12,503 nucleotides of DNA from CBDUQI01 sp965369325 (GTDB lineage Bacteria > Pseudomonadota > Gammaproteobacteria > Steroidobacterales > JBCBZW01): NCBI GenBank assembly GCA_965369325.1, contig CBDUQI010000173.1:1-12503 (forward strand), read 5' to 3'. Every line of letters begins with the position of its first letter. The first letter of the stretch is position 1. The position numbers and the translations under genes were made by a program. The notes under the pieces are model-generated. The model did not search any database and was not told the origin of the DNA. It worked only from the letters and a program-made list of their open reading frames with translations. Shown here in pieces: positions 1 to 6,211 of this stretch.

Positions 1-592
1 GCGGTCGCTTGAGGATGGGGCGCAAGCGCAAGCGCCCACCACGCAGCGCCCGCCTGCGGCTGCGCCGGCCGCGCGCCCCGCGGTGCCAGCGCGGCCATCG
101 TCACCTTCTACCGCTTCGCCCGGCGCCGCAGTGCCGGCGACTAAACCTGGTGCCCGAACGGCACCGGCAGCAGGTGCCCCACCACGCGTGGCGAGCGTTG
201 CACGGGGCGTCCCGGCCAGCGGCCAATGGCGCTGGCCAGCGGGCGGGCGCATATTGTCGCGTTTTGGCGATGGGGGCGCGTTGGGGCAGGGCGTGGATAT
301 AGCGGGGAAGTTCGGCGACCCTGTGTTGGCCAGCGCTGGCGGGCGGGTGGTGTACGCCGGAAGTGGACTTATCGGCTACGGCAAGCTTATCATCGTCAAA
401 CATAATGATAATTACCTCAGCGCCTACGGACACAACGAGGCGCTGCTGGTCGAAGAAGGCGATGATGTGGCTGCCGGGCAAAAACTGGCCCGCATGGGGC
501 GAGGTCCGGGTAACCGGGTATTGGTCCACTTCGAGATCAGGTTGAACGGTAAACCGGTTAATCCGCTGCAATTTCTGCCAAAACGCAAATAA
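1..592 (+). CDS. nlpD: NlpD, murein hydrolase activator (LytM/M23 domain), 5' partial
   Basis: The reading frame is open from base 2 to the TAA at 590-592, so the gene starts before the window. The GTG at 83 is only an internal codon. What is visible is a Pro/Ala-rich linker followed from about base 227 (QWRWPAGG) by a LytM/M23 domain ending in NPLQFLPKRK. The N-terminal lipobox and LysM domain expected for NlpD would lie upstream. The catalytic metal site is degenerate: the first His of the HxGxD motif is Gly (GQGVD) and the first His of the HxH motif is Leu (LVHFEIR), while the Asp and the His of AYGHN remain. This is the pattern of NlpD, which does not cut murein itself but activates the amidase AmiC at the septum (family knowledge). 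rpoS follows after 17 bp, the classical nlpD-rpoS order. In enterics the main rpoS promoter lies inside nlpD; I could not place one here with confidence. Confidence 0.93.
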   Translation, partial: RSLEDGAQAQAPTTQRPPAAAPAARPAVPARPSSPSTASPGAAVPATKPGARTAPAAGAPPRVASVARGVPASGQWRWPAGGRILSRFGDGGALGQGVDIAGKFGDPVLASAGGRVVYAGSGLIGYGKLIIVKHNDNYLSAYGHNEALLVEEGDDVAAGQKLARMGRGPGNRVLVHFEIRLNGKPVNPLQFLPKRK

Positions 593-609
593 GCGTAGGA
601 GGATGAGCG

Positions 610-1560
610 GTGACAATGATAAATCCAGCCGAGACGACCCCACCGAGTATTGACGCACTGGGCGCGGACCCATTTTCTGCCCGCGGTGCCAGCACTCGAC
701 TGAAGCCAAAAACCAGCACGCACCGACCTGGGCCCGACGCCACCACCCTGTATCTGGGGGAGATTGGTGTTGCGCCTCTACTGAGTATGGAAGAAGAGGT
801 GCATTTTGGGCGCCTGGCCCGGGACGGCGATCACGCCGCGCGACAGCGCATGATCGAGAGCAATCTGAGGCTGGTTGTACGGATCGCCCGCCGCTATCTT
901 AATCGCGGACTGCCGTTGTTAGATCTGATCGAGGAAGGCAACCTTGGGCTAATCCACGCGGTAAAAAAGTTTGATCCCGAGCGAGGCTTTCGTTTTTCCA
1001 CTTATGCCACCTGGTGGATTCGCCAAACTATTGAACGCGGGCTGATGAATCAGGCGCGCACTATCCGCCTACCGGTGCACGTGATGAAAGAGATCAACAG
1101 CTGTCTGCGTGTCTCGCGGGCGTTGTCGCAAGAACTTGATCGTGACGCGAGCGTGGAGGAGATTGCCGCGCGGATGGCGCGAGAACCGGCCGAAGTGCGG
1201 CGTCTAATGAGCTTCAATGAGCGCACCTCGTCCGCCAACAGCCCGATCGCGCAGGATACCGAGCGCACGCTAATCGAGCAGATCCCGGATGATGGCAACG
1301 TCGACCCGATGGCCGGTGTACATCTGGCGGACCTGCAGCTGATTCTGGAGGAATGGCTGGCTGCGTTAGGCGAGCAGCAACGTGAGGTGGTGGAACGTCG
1401 TTTCGGCCTGCATGGCTATGAGCGCACGACGCTGGAGCGGGTGGGAGCAGAAATCGGCGTGACCCGCGAGCGTGTTCGACAGGTGCAGATGGGCGCGTTG
1501 GAGCGCCTGCGGGTGCTGTTGGAAGCCAAAGGACTTTCCTCGGAGCTGTTACTGGACTAG
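610..1560 (+). CDS. rpoS: RNA polymerase sigma factor RpoS (sigma-38)
   Basis: A 316-residue sigma-70-family protein, slightly shorter than the 330 residues of E. coli because the N-terminus is short. Region 1.2 begins near residue 43 (DATTLYLGEIG). Region 2 spans about 81-151 with ESNLRLVVRIARRYLNRG and the -10-reading YATWWIRQTIERG. Region 3 follows from about 152, and region 4 covers about 240-303 with the helix-turn-helix VGAEIGVTRERVRQVQ. It lacks the long region 1.1 and non-conserved insert of RpoD. The KE pair at K160/E161 aligns with E. coli K173/E174, which contact the -13 base and the adaptor RssB; E. coli V177 is Ser164 here. The GTG at 610 is chosen because AGGAGG at 597-602 lies 7 nt before it; the ATG at 616 would be 13 nt away. 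The protein directs the general stress and stationary-phase regulon, and the nlpD context fits. Confidence 0.97.
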   Translation: MTMINPAETTPPSIDALGADPFSARGASTRLKPKTSTHRPGPDATTLYLGEIGVAPLLSMEEEVHFGRLARDGDHAARQRMIESNLRLVVRIARRYLNRGLPLLDLIEEGNLGLIHAVKKFDPERGFRFSTYATWWIRQTIERGLMNQARTIRLPVHVMKEINSCLRVSRALSQELDRDASVEEIAARMAREPAEVRRLMSFNERTSSANSPIAQDTERTLIEQIPDDGNVDPMAGVHLADLQLILEEWLAALGEQQREVVERRFGLHGYERTTLERVGAEIGVTRERVRQVQMGALERLRVLLEAKGLSSELLLD

Positions 1561-1565
1561 CGGGG

Positions 1566-1619
1566 CGCGCACGCGCGGTGCGTGGTCGGCGGATGACTTA
1601 CTCTGGGTGACTTACCCAG
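1566..1619 (+). terminator. Two small hairpins at the rpoS / Mth938-gene convergent junction
   Basis: Two stem-loops lie just after the rpoS stop. The first pairs CGCAC (1568-1572) with GTGCG (1578-1582) around a 5-nt loop and can extend by a G-U and a C-G pair. The second pairs CTGGGT (1603-1608) with ACCCAG (1614-1619) around GACTT. Neither is followed by a run of T on either strand, so intrinsic termination is only a guess. Position between two convergent genes is the main support. Confidence 0.35.
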
Positions 1620-1628
1620 CGTGACTTA
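1594..1628. repeat. Three TGACTTA repeats with 14-bp period
   Basis: The heptamer TGACTTA occurs at 1594-1600, 1608-1614 and 1622-1628, each start exactly 14 bp after the last. The middle copy forms the loop and inner stem edge of the CTGGGT/ACCCAG hairpin. The third copy supplies the stop codon (TAA, read as TTA on the plus strand at 1626-1628) of the minus-strand gene. It could be a small tandem duplication that eroded, or a binding site; nothing in the sequence decides. Confidence 0.7.
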
Positions 1629-2006
1629 GAGGAGCAGCGCGGCCGCGACCTTGCGGTCCTCCAGTACGAGCACATTGTAGGTGCGGCAGGCTGCGCTGGT
1701 ATCCATGACCTCAAGGCCTACGCCCTGTTCGGCCAATTGTGCGTAGAGCCGGGGCGGCGGAAACTGCTGCCGCTCGCCAGTGCCAATGACCAGAATATCC
1801 GGTTTATCCTGCAGCGCAGCCGCTAGATTCTGCAGGCTGATATCCTCGCACCCCTGCACCGCCCACTCGCTGACGCTGGCACCCTCGCCGGGGTTGGCAA
1901 CGACGATGACATTGTGCTCCACTGATTGGGAATACAGCGCAAGCTGGCCGGGTTCGTAAGCGCGAATCAGGCTGTTGCGTGCTTCTGTATGCAGCGTAAA
2001 TTTCAC
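1626..2006 (-). CDS. Mth938-like (DUF498/NDUFAF3-type) domain protein
   Basis: A 126-residue single-domain protein of the Mth938/Xcc1710-like family (Pfam Mth938 domain, formerly DUF498). Hallmarks are ILVIGTG near the middle, the following FPPPRLYAQLAEQGVGLEVM stretch, and the C-terminal CRTYNVLVLEDRKVAAALLL. There is no signal peptide or membrane helix, so it is probably cytosolic. The family includes the mitochondrial complex I assembly factor NDUFAF3; the bacterial role is not established and I do not assign one. The GTG at 2006 is preferred: it gives the usual family N-terminus (MKFTLH...) and has GAGG five bases upstream. The frame stays open to a TTG at 2066, which has no comparable ribosome site. 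The gene converges on rpoS, and its stop lies inside the TGACTTA repeat. Confidence 0.85.
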   Translation of the reverse strand: MKFTLHTEARNSLIRAYEPGQLALYSQSVEHNVIVVANPGEGASVSEWAVQGCEDISLQNLAAALQDKPDILVIGTGERQQFPPPRLYAQLAEQGVGLEVMDTSAACRTYNVLVLEDRKVAAALLL

Positions 2007-2161
2007 GGCATCCTCTACTGTTCGGACGGGCCGGTGCAGTGTTCCACCGATTCGCTCATGGCGCAAACGTTACTCGCGTGACGGTGGGCGGCTGACGGTG
2101 TGGGCGGGCGCTACGCGGTGCGCGTCGGTTCTCTTCATCCTCACGGGCCAGGACCTGGTGA

Positions 2162-3331
2162 ATGAAACAACAACTTGATGTATTTGTAGACGTGCCGGCG
2201 GAGGTGGTGGCGCATCTGCCCGGCATATGTGATGGGGCTGAGCAGGCGCAATACCTGCGTCTGCTGCGGGGCGCGCTTGCCCGCGCGGATCACCAGCCCG
2301 GTGCGGCTAGTCTCCTGCCCGGTTTAATGGATGAGTACGCGCTGCATGCTGAGGGGGCGGCGTTGCCGCTGGCGGCGTTCAGCCGGCTCGGTGAGGCGGG
2401 GGCGGATAAGGATGCGTCGCTGGTCGGGCCCGGCCTGCAGTGGTGGCGTGCGGACCCGGTGCACTTGGCGGCCGGGCGCGATGAGCTGCGTCTGCTAGGT
2501 ACGCGACATCTGCGGCTCACTGAGCCGGAGTCGAGGCAACTGGGGCAGTCGATCGCTGCGCATTTTGCGGGCGATGGCATCCGTATGTTTGTAGCCAGCG
2601 CGGAGCGTTGGTACCTGGGCTTTGCTGAGCCGTTGGACTGCCTGGCCAGTGCGCCTGGGCCGTTGGACGGGCGCAACATCTGGCCGGGCCTGCCGGTGGG
2701 GCCGGATGCGCTGCGCCTGCGCGCGCTTGTGAATGAGGTGCAGATGTTGCTGCATGAGCATCCGGTCAACCAGGCGCGCGAAGCCCGTGGCGAGCGGGTG
2801 ATAAACAGTGTCTGGGCTTGGGGCGGAGGGGTACTGCCGCCGGCTCAGCCCGCCCGCGCCCTGGGTACGCTGCTGAGCGATGATCCGGTGTTGAGGGGGG
2901 TGTGGGCTCACGCGGATCCGCAGGCAGTGGTGCTGAGCGCGGAGCCAGAGGCGGCGCTGGCGCCATTGCTCAACCTTGATCGTGTCTCGGTAGGCGCTGT
3001 TGCCGGGGCTGGCGGCGGCACGGATCGCGGCCACGATCCGGCGCGCCCATCAGTGTTGTGGCTGGACGCGCGCCAATTAAGCTCCGAGGGGGACGCGGCG
3101 GGCGGGCACGCCCACCTCTCGGATGCAGCGCTGGCGATGCGCATCTTCCAGGATACTTGGTTTACCGCGATGTACCAGGCGCTGGGCACCGGGGCGCTGG
3201 CGCGGCTCAGGGTGTTTTTCGCCGGGCATGTATTTCTGTTGAATCCGCGCAATAGATGGCGCGTCTGGCGGCGTCCGTCGGCATTGCCGGCGCTGCCGGG
3301 ACTACCTCGGCCAACGTCTTCACCAAGGTAG
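2162..3331 (+). CDS. RpfE-type protein (phosphoglycerate-mutase-like family)
   Basis: A 389-residue protein with the signatures of the RpfE-type family: ADPVHLAAGRDELRLL (residues 97-112), the segment NEVQMLLHEHPVN (191-203), and INSVWAWGGGVLP (214-226), the most telling block. It ends with an Arg/Trp-rich RWRVWRRP tail typical of the family and then a short Pro-rich extension. No signal peptide is seen. The namesake is Xanthomonas RpfE, a gene of the region for regulation of pathogenicity factors whose biochemical role is unclear. Automated pipelines often call members phosphoglycerate mutase because of a distant fold match; I see no basis for claiming that activity. The ATG at 2162 follows AGGA (2150-2153) by 8 nt. 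In many gammaproteobacteria recJ sits beside this gene; here prfB follows after 99 bp instead. Confidence 0.8.
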   Translation: MKQQLDVFVDVPAEVVAHLPGICDGAEQAQYLRLLRGALARADHQPGAASLLPGLMDEYALHAEGAALPLAAFSRLGEAGADKDASLVGPGLQWWRADPVHLAAGRDELRLLGTRHLRLTEPESRQLGQSIAAHFAGDGIRMFVASAERWYLGFAEPLDCLASAPGPLDGRNIWPGLPVGPDALRLRALVNEVQMLLHEHPVNQAREARGERVINSVWAWGGGVLPPAQPARALGTLLSDDPVLRGVWAHADPQAVVLSAEPEAALAPLLNLDRVSVGAVAGAGGGTDRGHDPARPSVLWLDARQLSSEGDAAGGHAHLSDAALAMRIFQDTWFTAMYQALGTGALARLRVFFAGHVFLLNPRNRWRVWRRPSALPALPGLPRPTSSPR

Positions 3332-3388
3332 GGGCGTTAGGGGATGCCGCGGCTATGCCGGCTGGTCGTGTGCGAGGCAAATCGAAAG

Positions 3389-3397
3389 TGCTAATAT
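3389..3397 (+). promoter_or_regulatory. Possible extended -10 promoter for prfB-lysS
   Basis: TGCTAATAT (3389-3397) is an extended -10 (TGn plus TAATAT, four of six matches to TATAAT), 33 bases before the prfB start. No good -35 lies 16-18 bp upstream, so the call rests on the TGn and on position between the RpfE-type gene and prfB. Confidence 0.35.
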
Positions 3398-3430
3398 GCC
3401 GCGCCATTCAACATCTCATTGGAGAAGAAC

Positions 3431-4526
3431 ATGGAGCCCAATCAGGTACGCAACGCGCTGGCTGATCTGATGGCACGTGGTCAGTCCCTCAGGGGGTATC
3501 TTTGACTACGATGTCAAACGTGAGCGGCTGGAGGAAGTAAAGCGCGAGCTGGAAGACCCCGCCATATGGAACGACCCCGAGCATGCCCAGGCACTGGGGC
3601 GCGAGCGCGCAGCGCTCGAAGCAGTGGTGGAGATTCTGGATGAGGTCGAGAACAGCGTCAGCGATGCACTTGAGCTGTTTGAGATGGCGCTTGAGGAGGA
3701 TGACACCGCGACGGTAGAGGAAACCGAGCGCGAACTCGCCAGCCTGTCCGGCAAGATTGAGCGGCTGGAGTTCCAGCGCATGTTCTCCGGCGAGGCCGAT
3801 CCCAACCACGCGTTTGTCGATATCCAGGCCGGTGCGGGTGGCACCGAAGCGCAGGACTGGGCCCAGATGCTGATGCGCATGTATCTGCTGTGGTGTGAGA
3901 AGCGCGGCTTTAAATCGGAGATTATCGAAGAATCGCCGGGTGATGTTGCGGGTATCAAGAGCGTCACCCTGCAGGTGTTTGGCGAGTATGCCTTCGGCTG
4001 GTTGCGCACCGAGACAGGCATTCACCGGCTGGTGCGAAAATCACCGTTCGATTCTGGCAATCGGCGTCATACCTCGTTTGCGGCCGTCTACGTCTCACCG
4101 GAGATCGACGATTCGCTGGAAGTGGAGATTAACGAGTCGGATTTACGCATTGATGTATATCGCGCCAGCGGTGCCGGTGGTCAGCACGTCAACCGCACGG
4201 AGTCTGCGGTGCGCATTACCCACAATCCCAGCGGGGTTGTGGTGCAGTGTCAGAACGATCGCTCACAGCACAAAAACAAGGCGACTGCAATGAAGCAACT
4301 ACGCGCCAGACTGTATGATCTTGAGATGCGCAAGCGGCAGGAAGCCGCCCAAGTGCTGGAGGCCGGCAAGTCCGATATCGGCTGGGGCCATCAGATCCGC
4401 TCCTATGTGCTGGATCAGTCGCGGATAAAAGATCTGCGCACTGGTGTTGAAATCAGCAGTACGCAAAACGTACTAAACGGCGACCTGGACCCGTTCCTGG
4501 AAGCCAGTCTCAAGCAGGGGCTGTGA
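3431..4526 (+). CDS. prfB: Peptide chain release factor 2 (RF2), programmed +1 frameshift
   Basis: RF2 reads UAA and UGA stop codons and triggers release of the finished peptide at the ribosome. The gene must be read as 3431-3502 joined to 3504-4526: the first 24 codons end at CTT, followed by an in-frame TGA (3503-3505), and decoding resumes one base on at GAC. The product is 364 residues (E. coli 365). The anticodon-mimic SPF is at residues 204-206 and the catalytic GGQ at 249-251. Residue 245 is Ala, as in most bacteria, whereas E. coli K-12 has the less active Thr at the equivalent place. The N-terminal coiled-coil region precedes the TEAQDW core. ATG 3431 has GGAG at 3421-3424, 6 nt upstream. 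A continuous open frame from a GTG at 3477 exists but gives a wrong N-terminus. lysS follows after 9 bp, the common prfB-lysS pair. Confidence 0.97.
3491..3506 (+). promoter_or_regulatory. prfB autoregulatory +1 frameshift site
   Basis: The sequence AGGGGGTATCTTTGAC is, as I recall it, identical to the E. coli prfB site. It has an internal Shine-Dalgarno element (AGGGGG, 3491-3496), a 3-nt spacer, the slippery CTT (3500-3502) and a TGA stop followed by C, a weak termination context. When RF2 is scarce the ribosome pauses at UGA and slips +1 to make full-length RF2; when it is plentiful, termination wins. This gives negative feedback on RF2. Confidence 0.97.
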
Positions 4527-4535
4527 GCCAATCGC

Positions 4536-6062
4536 ATGAACGATAAAACTGACGAGAATTTTCTGATCGCCGAGCGCAAGCGCAAGCTGGCAGCACTGCG
4601 TGAACAGGGCATCGCCTACCCGAACGGCTTTGAACGCGATCGCCTGGCCGCCTCGGTGCACCAGCAGTATGCCGAGACTGGCGCGGAGGCACTGCAAGAG
4701 GCGCCGGTGACCGTGCGCATGGCCGGGCGCATGATGTCCAAACGGGTGATGGGCAAGGCCAGCTTTGTGCACCTGCAGGACGGCAGCGGCCGGATGCAGT
4801 TATACGTTCAGCGCGACCGTCTGCCTGAGGGGCTCTACAAGGCGTTCAAAACCTGGGACGTGGGTGACATTATTGCGGTGACTGGCACTTTATTCCGCAC
4901 GCGTACGGATGAGCTGACGGTGGGTGCTGATGAGCTGCAACTGCTGACCAAGTCGCTACGCCCATTGCCAGAGAAGTGGCACGGCCTGTCCGATCAGGAA
5001 ACCCGTTATCGGCAGCGCTATGTAGACCTTATCGTCAACGAGCAATCGCGTGAAGTGTTCAAGTTGCGTGCCGCCGCTGTGCAGTATATGCGTGAGCATC
5101 TGAGTGCGCAGGAATTCATGGAAGTCGAAACCCCCATGATGCATCCCATTCCGGGCGGCGCGGTTGCGCGTCCGTTTGTAACCCATCACAACGCGCTGGA
5201 CATGCAGCTGTATCTGCGCATTGCGCCTGAGTTGTATCTCAAGCGTCTGGTCGTGGGTGGCTTCGAGCGGGTGTTCGAGATTAATCGCAATTTCCGCAAC
5301 GAAGGTTTGTCCACTCGGCACAATCCGGAATTCACCATGCTGGAGTTGTACCAGGCCTACGCCGAGTGCGATGACATTATCGCCTTAACCGAGACGATGA
5401 TTCGCAGCGCCGCTCAGGCGTTGCTGCCGGCATTGCAGTTTGAGCGCGAAGGGCATGGCTATGATCTGTCCCGCCCGTTTGCACGGTTGCCGGTGGAGCA
5501 GGCGGTGGCGGACTACAACCCGCAGCTGGATCGTACGCGGCTGCGCGAGCTTGCGTATCTGCGCGAGGTTGCCGAAGGCATGGGGATAAAAATCAAGCCG
5601 TCCTACGGGGCCGGCAAGCTGCTGATGGAGATCTTTGAGGAGACGGTAGAAACACGTCTGCTCGATCCGACCTTCGTAATCGCCTATCCCACCGAGGTTT
5701 CACCGCTGTCGCGGCGCAATGATAACGATCCGTTTATCGCGGACCGCTTTGAATTGTTTATCGGCGGGCGCGAGATTGCCAACGGCTTTTCGGAGTTGAA
5801 CGACCCGCAAGAGCAGGCCGAGCGGTTTGCCGATCAGGTGGCCGCAAAAGAGGCGGGCGATGATGAGGCTATGTTCTTCGACGCCGATTACATTCGGGCG
5901 CTGGAGTATGGCTTGCCACCGACTGGCGGGCTGGGCGTCGGTGTGGATCGGCTGGTGATGTTCTTTGCCGATGTGCAGACCATCCGCGATGTCATTCTGT
6001 TTCCGCAAATGCGCCCGGAGGAAGGGCGCGCCGGCGGTAAATCAGAATCAGATAGCGACTAG
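4536..6062 (+). CDS. lysS: Lysine--tRNA ligase (class II LysRS)
   Basis: A cytosolic enzyme that charges tRNA-Lys with lysine using ATP. It is 508 residues long, close to the 505 of E. coli. The N-terminal OB-fold anticodon-binding domain covers about residues 57-140 (VRMAGRMMSKRVMGKASF). Class II motif 1 lies around 194-207 (FMEVETPMMHPIPG). Motif 2 is at about 244-272 with the ATP-binding FRNEGLSTRHNPEFTMLE. Motif 3 is at 464-473 (GGLGVGVDRL). The substrate-binding GREIANGFSELND block is at 411-423. The ATG at 4536 is 9 bp after the prfB stop; only a distant AGGGG inside prfB (4516-4520) could serve as ribosome site, so translational coupling to prfB is likely. The last 15 residues or so are a polar tail beyond the conserved core. 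Confidence 0.98.
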   Translation: MNDKTDENFLIAERKRKLAALREQGIAYPNGFERDRLAASVHQQYAETGAEALQEAPVTVRMAGRMMSKRVMGKASFVHLQDGSGRMQLYVQRDRLPEGLYKAFKTWDVGDIIAVTGTLFRTRTDELTVGADELQLLTKSLRPLPEKWHGLSDQETRYRQRYVDLIVNEQSREVFKLRAAAVQYMREHLSAQEFMEVETPMMHPIPGGAVARPFVTHHNALDMQLYLRIAPELYLKRLVVGGFERVFEINRNFRNEGLSTRHNPEFTMLELYQAYAECDDIIALTETMIRSAAQALLPALQFEREGHGYDLSRPFARLPVEQAVADYNPQLDRTRLRELAYLREVAEGMGIKIKPSYGAGKLLMEIFEETVETRLLDPTFVIAYPTEVSPLSRRNDNDPFIADRFELFIGGREIANGFSELNDPQEQAERFADQVAAKEAGDDEAMFFDADYIRALEYGLPPTGGLGVGVDRLVMFFADVQTIRDVILFPQMRPEEGRAGGKSESDSD

Positions 6063-6083
6063 CGCCAACCGGGTACATCGCGC

Positions 6084-6104
6084 CAGGCGCACCAATGGCG
6101 CCTG
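6084..6104 (+). terminator. Hairpin after lysS, possible terminator
   Basis: CAGGCGC (6084-6090) pairs perfectly with GCGCCTG (6098-6104) around a 7-nt loop, 21 bp after the lysS stop. The following bases are ACATGTGAATAAAATG, not a T run, so it would be a weak intrinsic terminator or an mRNA-end stabilising stem. Confidence 0.4.
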
Positions 6105-6110
6105 ACATGT

Positions 6111-6153
6111 GAATAAAATGACGGGCGACTCTGTCCCCCAGAAATCGCCCGTC
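6111..6153 (-). terminator. Probable terminator of the di-heme propeller gene
   Basis: Read on the minus strand, a 9-bp perfect GC-rich stem (GACGGGCGA with TCGCCCGTC, arms at 6145-6153 and 6120-6128, 16-nt loop) is followed at once by ATTTTATT. This is a fair Rho-independent terminator for the minus-strand gene ending at 6212. The same stem could form in plus-strand RNA after lysS but lacks a T tract there. Confidence 0.55.
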
Positions 6154-6157
6154 GAAA

Positions 6158-6178
6158 CCCCTTTGAATATCAAAGGGG
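6158..6178. terminator. Third hairpin in the lysS / di-heme gene spacer
   Basis: CCCCTTTGA (6158-6166) pairs perfectly over 9 bp with TCAAAGGGG (6170-6178) around a 3-nt loop. On the minus strand it comes first after the stop at 6212 and is followed by TTTCG, only three T. It probably acts with the neighbouring stem as a two-part end of the minus-strand transcript and may also slow plus-strand transcription. Confidence 0.45.
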
Positions 6179-6211
6179 GAGTGTACTTGCTCGGCGTAAG
6201 CTACAAGCCTA

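Noticed and set aside
401..412. CATAAT/GATAAT boxes within nlpD as rpoS promoter
   Set aside because: No acceptable -35 at 16-18 bp, and the bases encode the conserved KHNDNYLS stretch of NlpD, which explains them.
101..709. 202-codon open frame on the minus strand across nlpD and the start of rpoS
   Set aside because: It is antisense to two recognisable genes, has no family signature, and is explained by G+C-rich codon bias.
2007..2066. Upstream TTG (2066) start for the Mth938-domain gene
   Set aside because: The GTG at 2006 has a well-spaced GAGG and gives the family's normal N-terminus; the TTG has neither.
3256..3465. Small open frame bridging the RpfE-type gene and prfB
   Set aside because: It overlaps both real genes in another frame, resembles nothing (in particular not RecJ), and has no convincing ribosome site.
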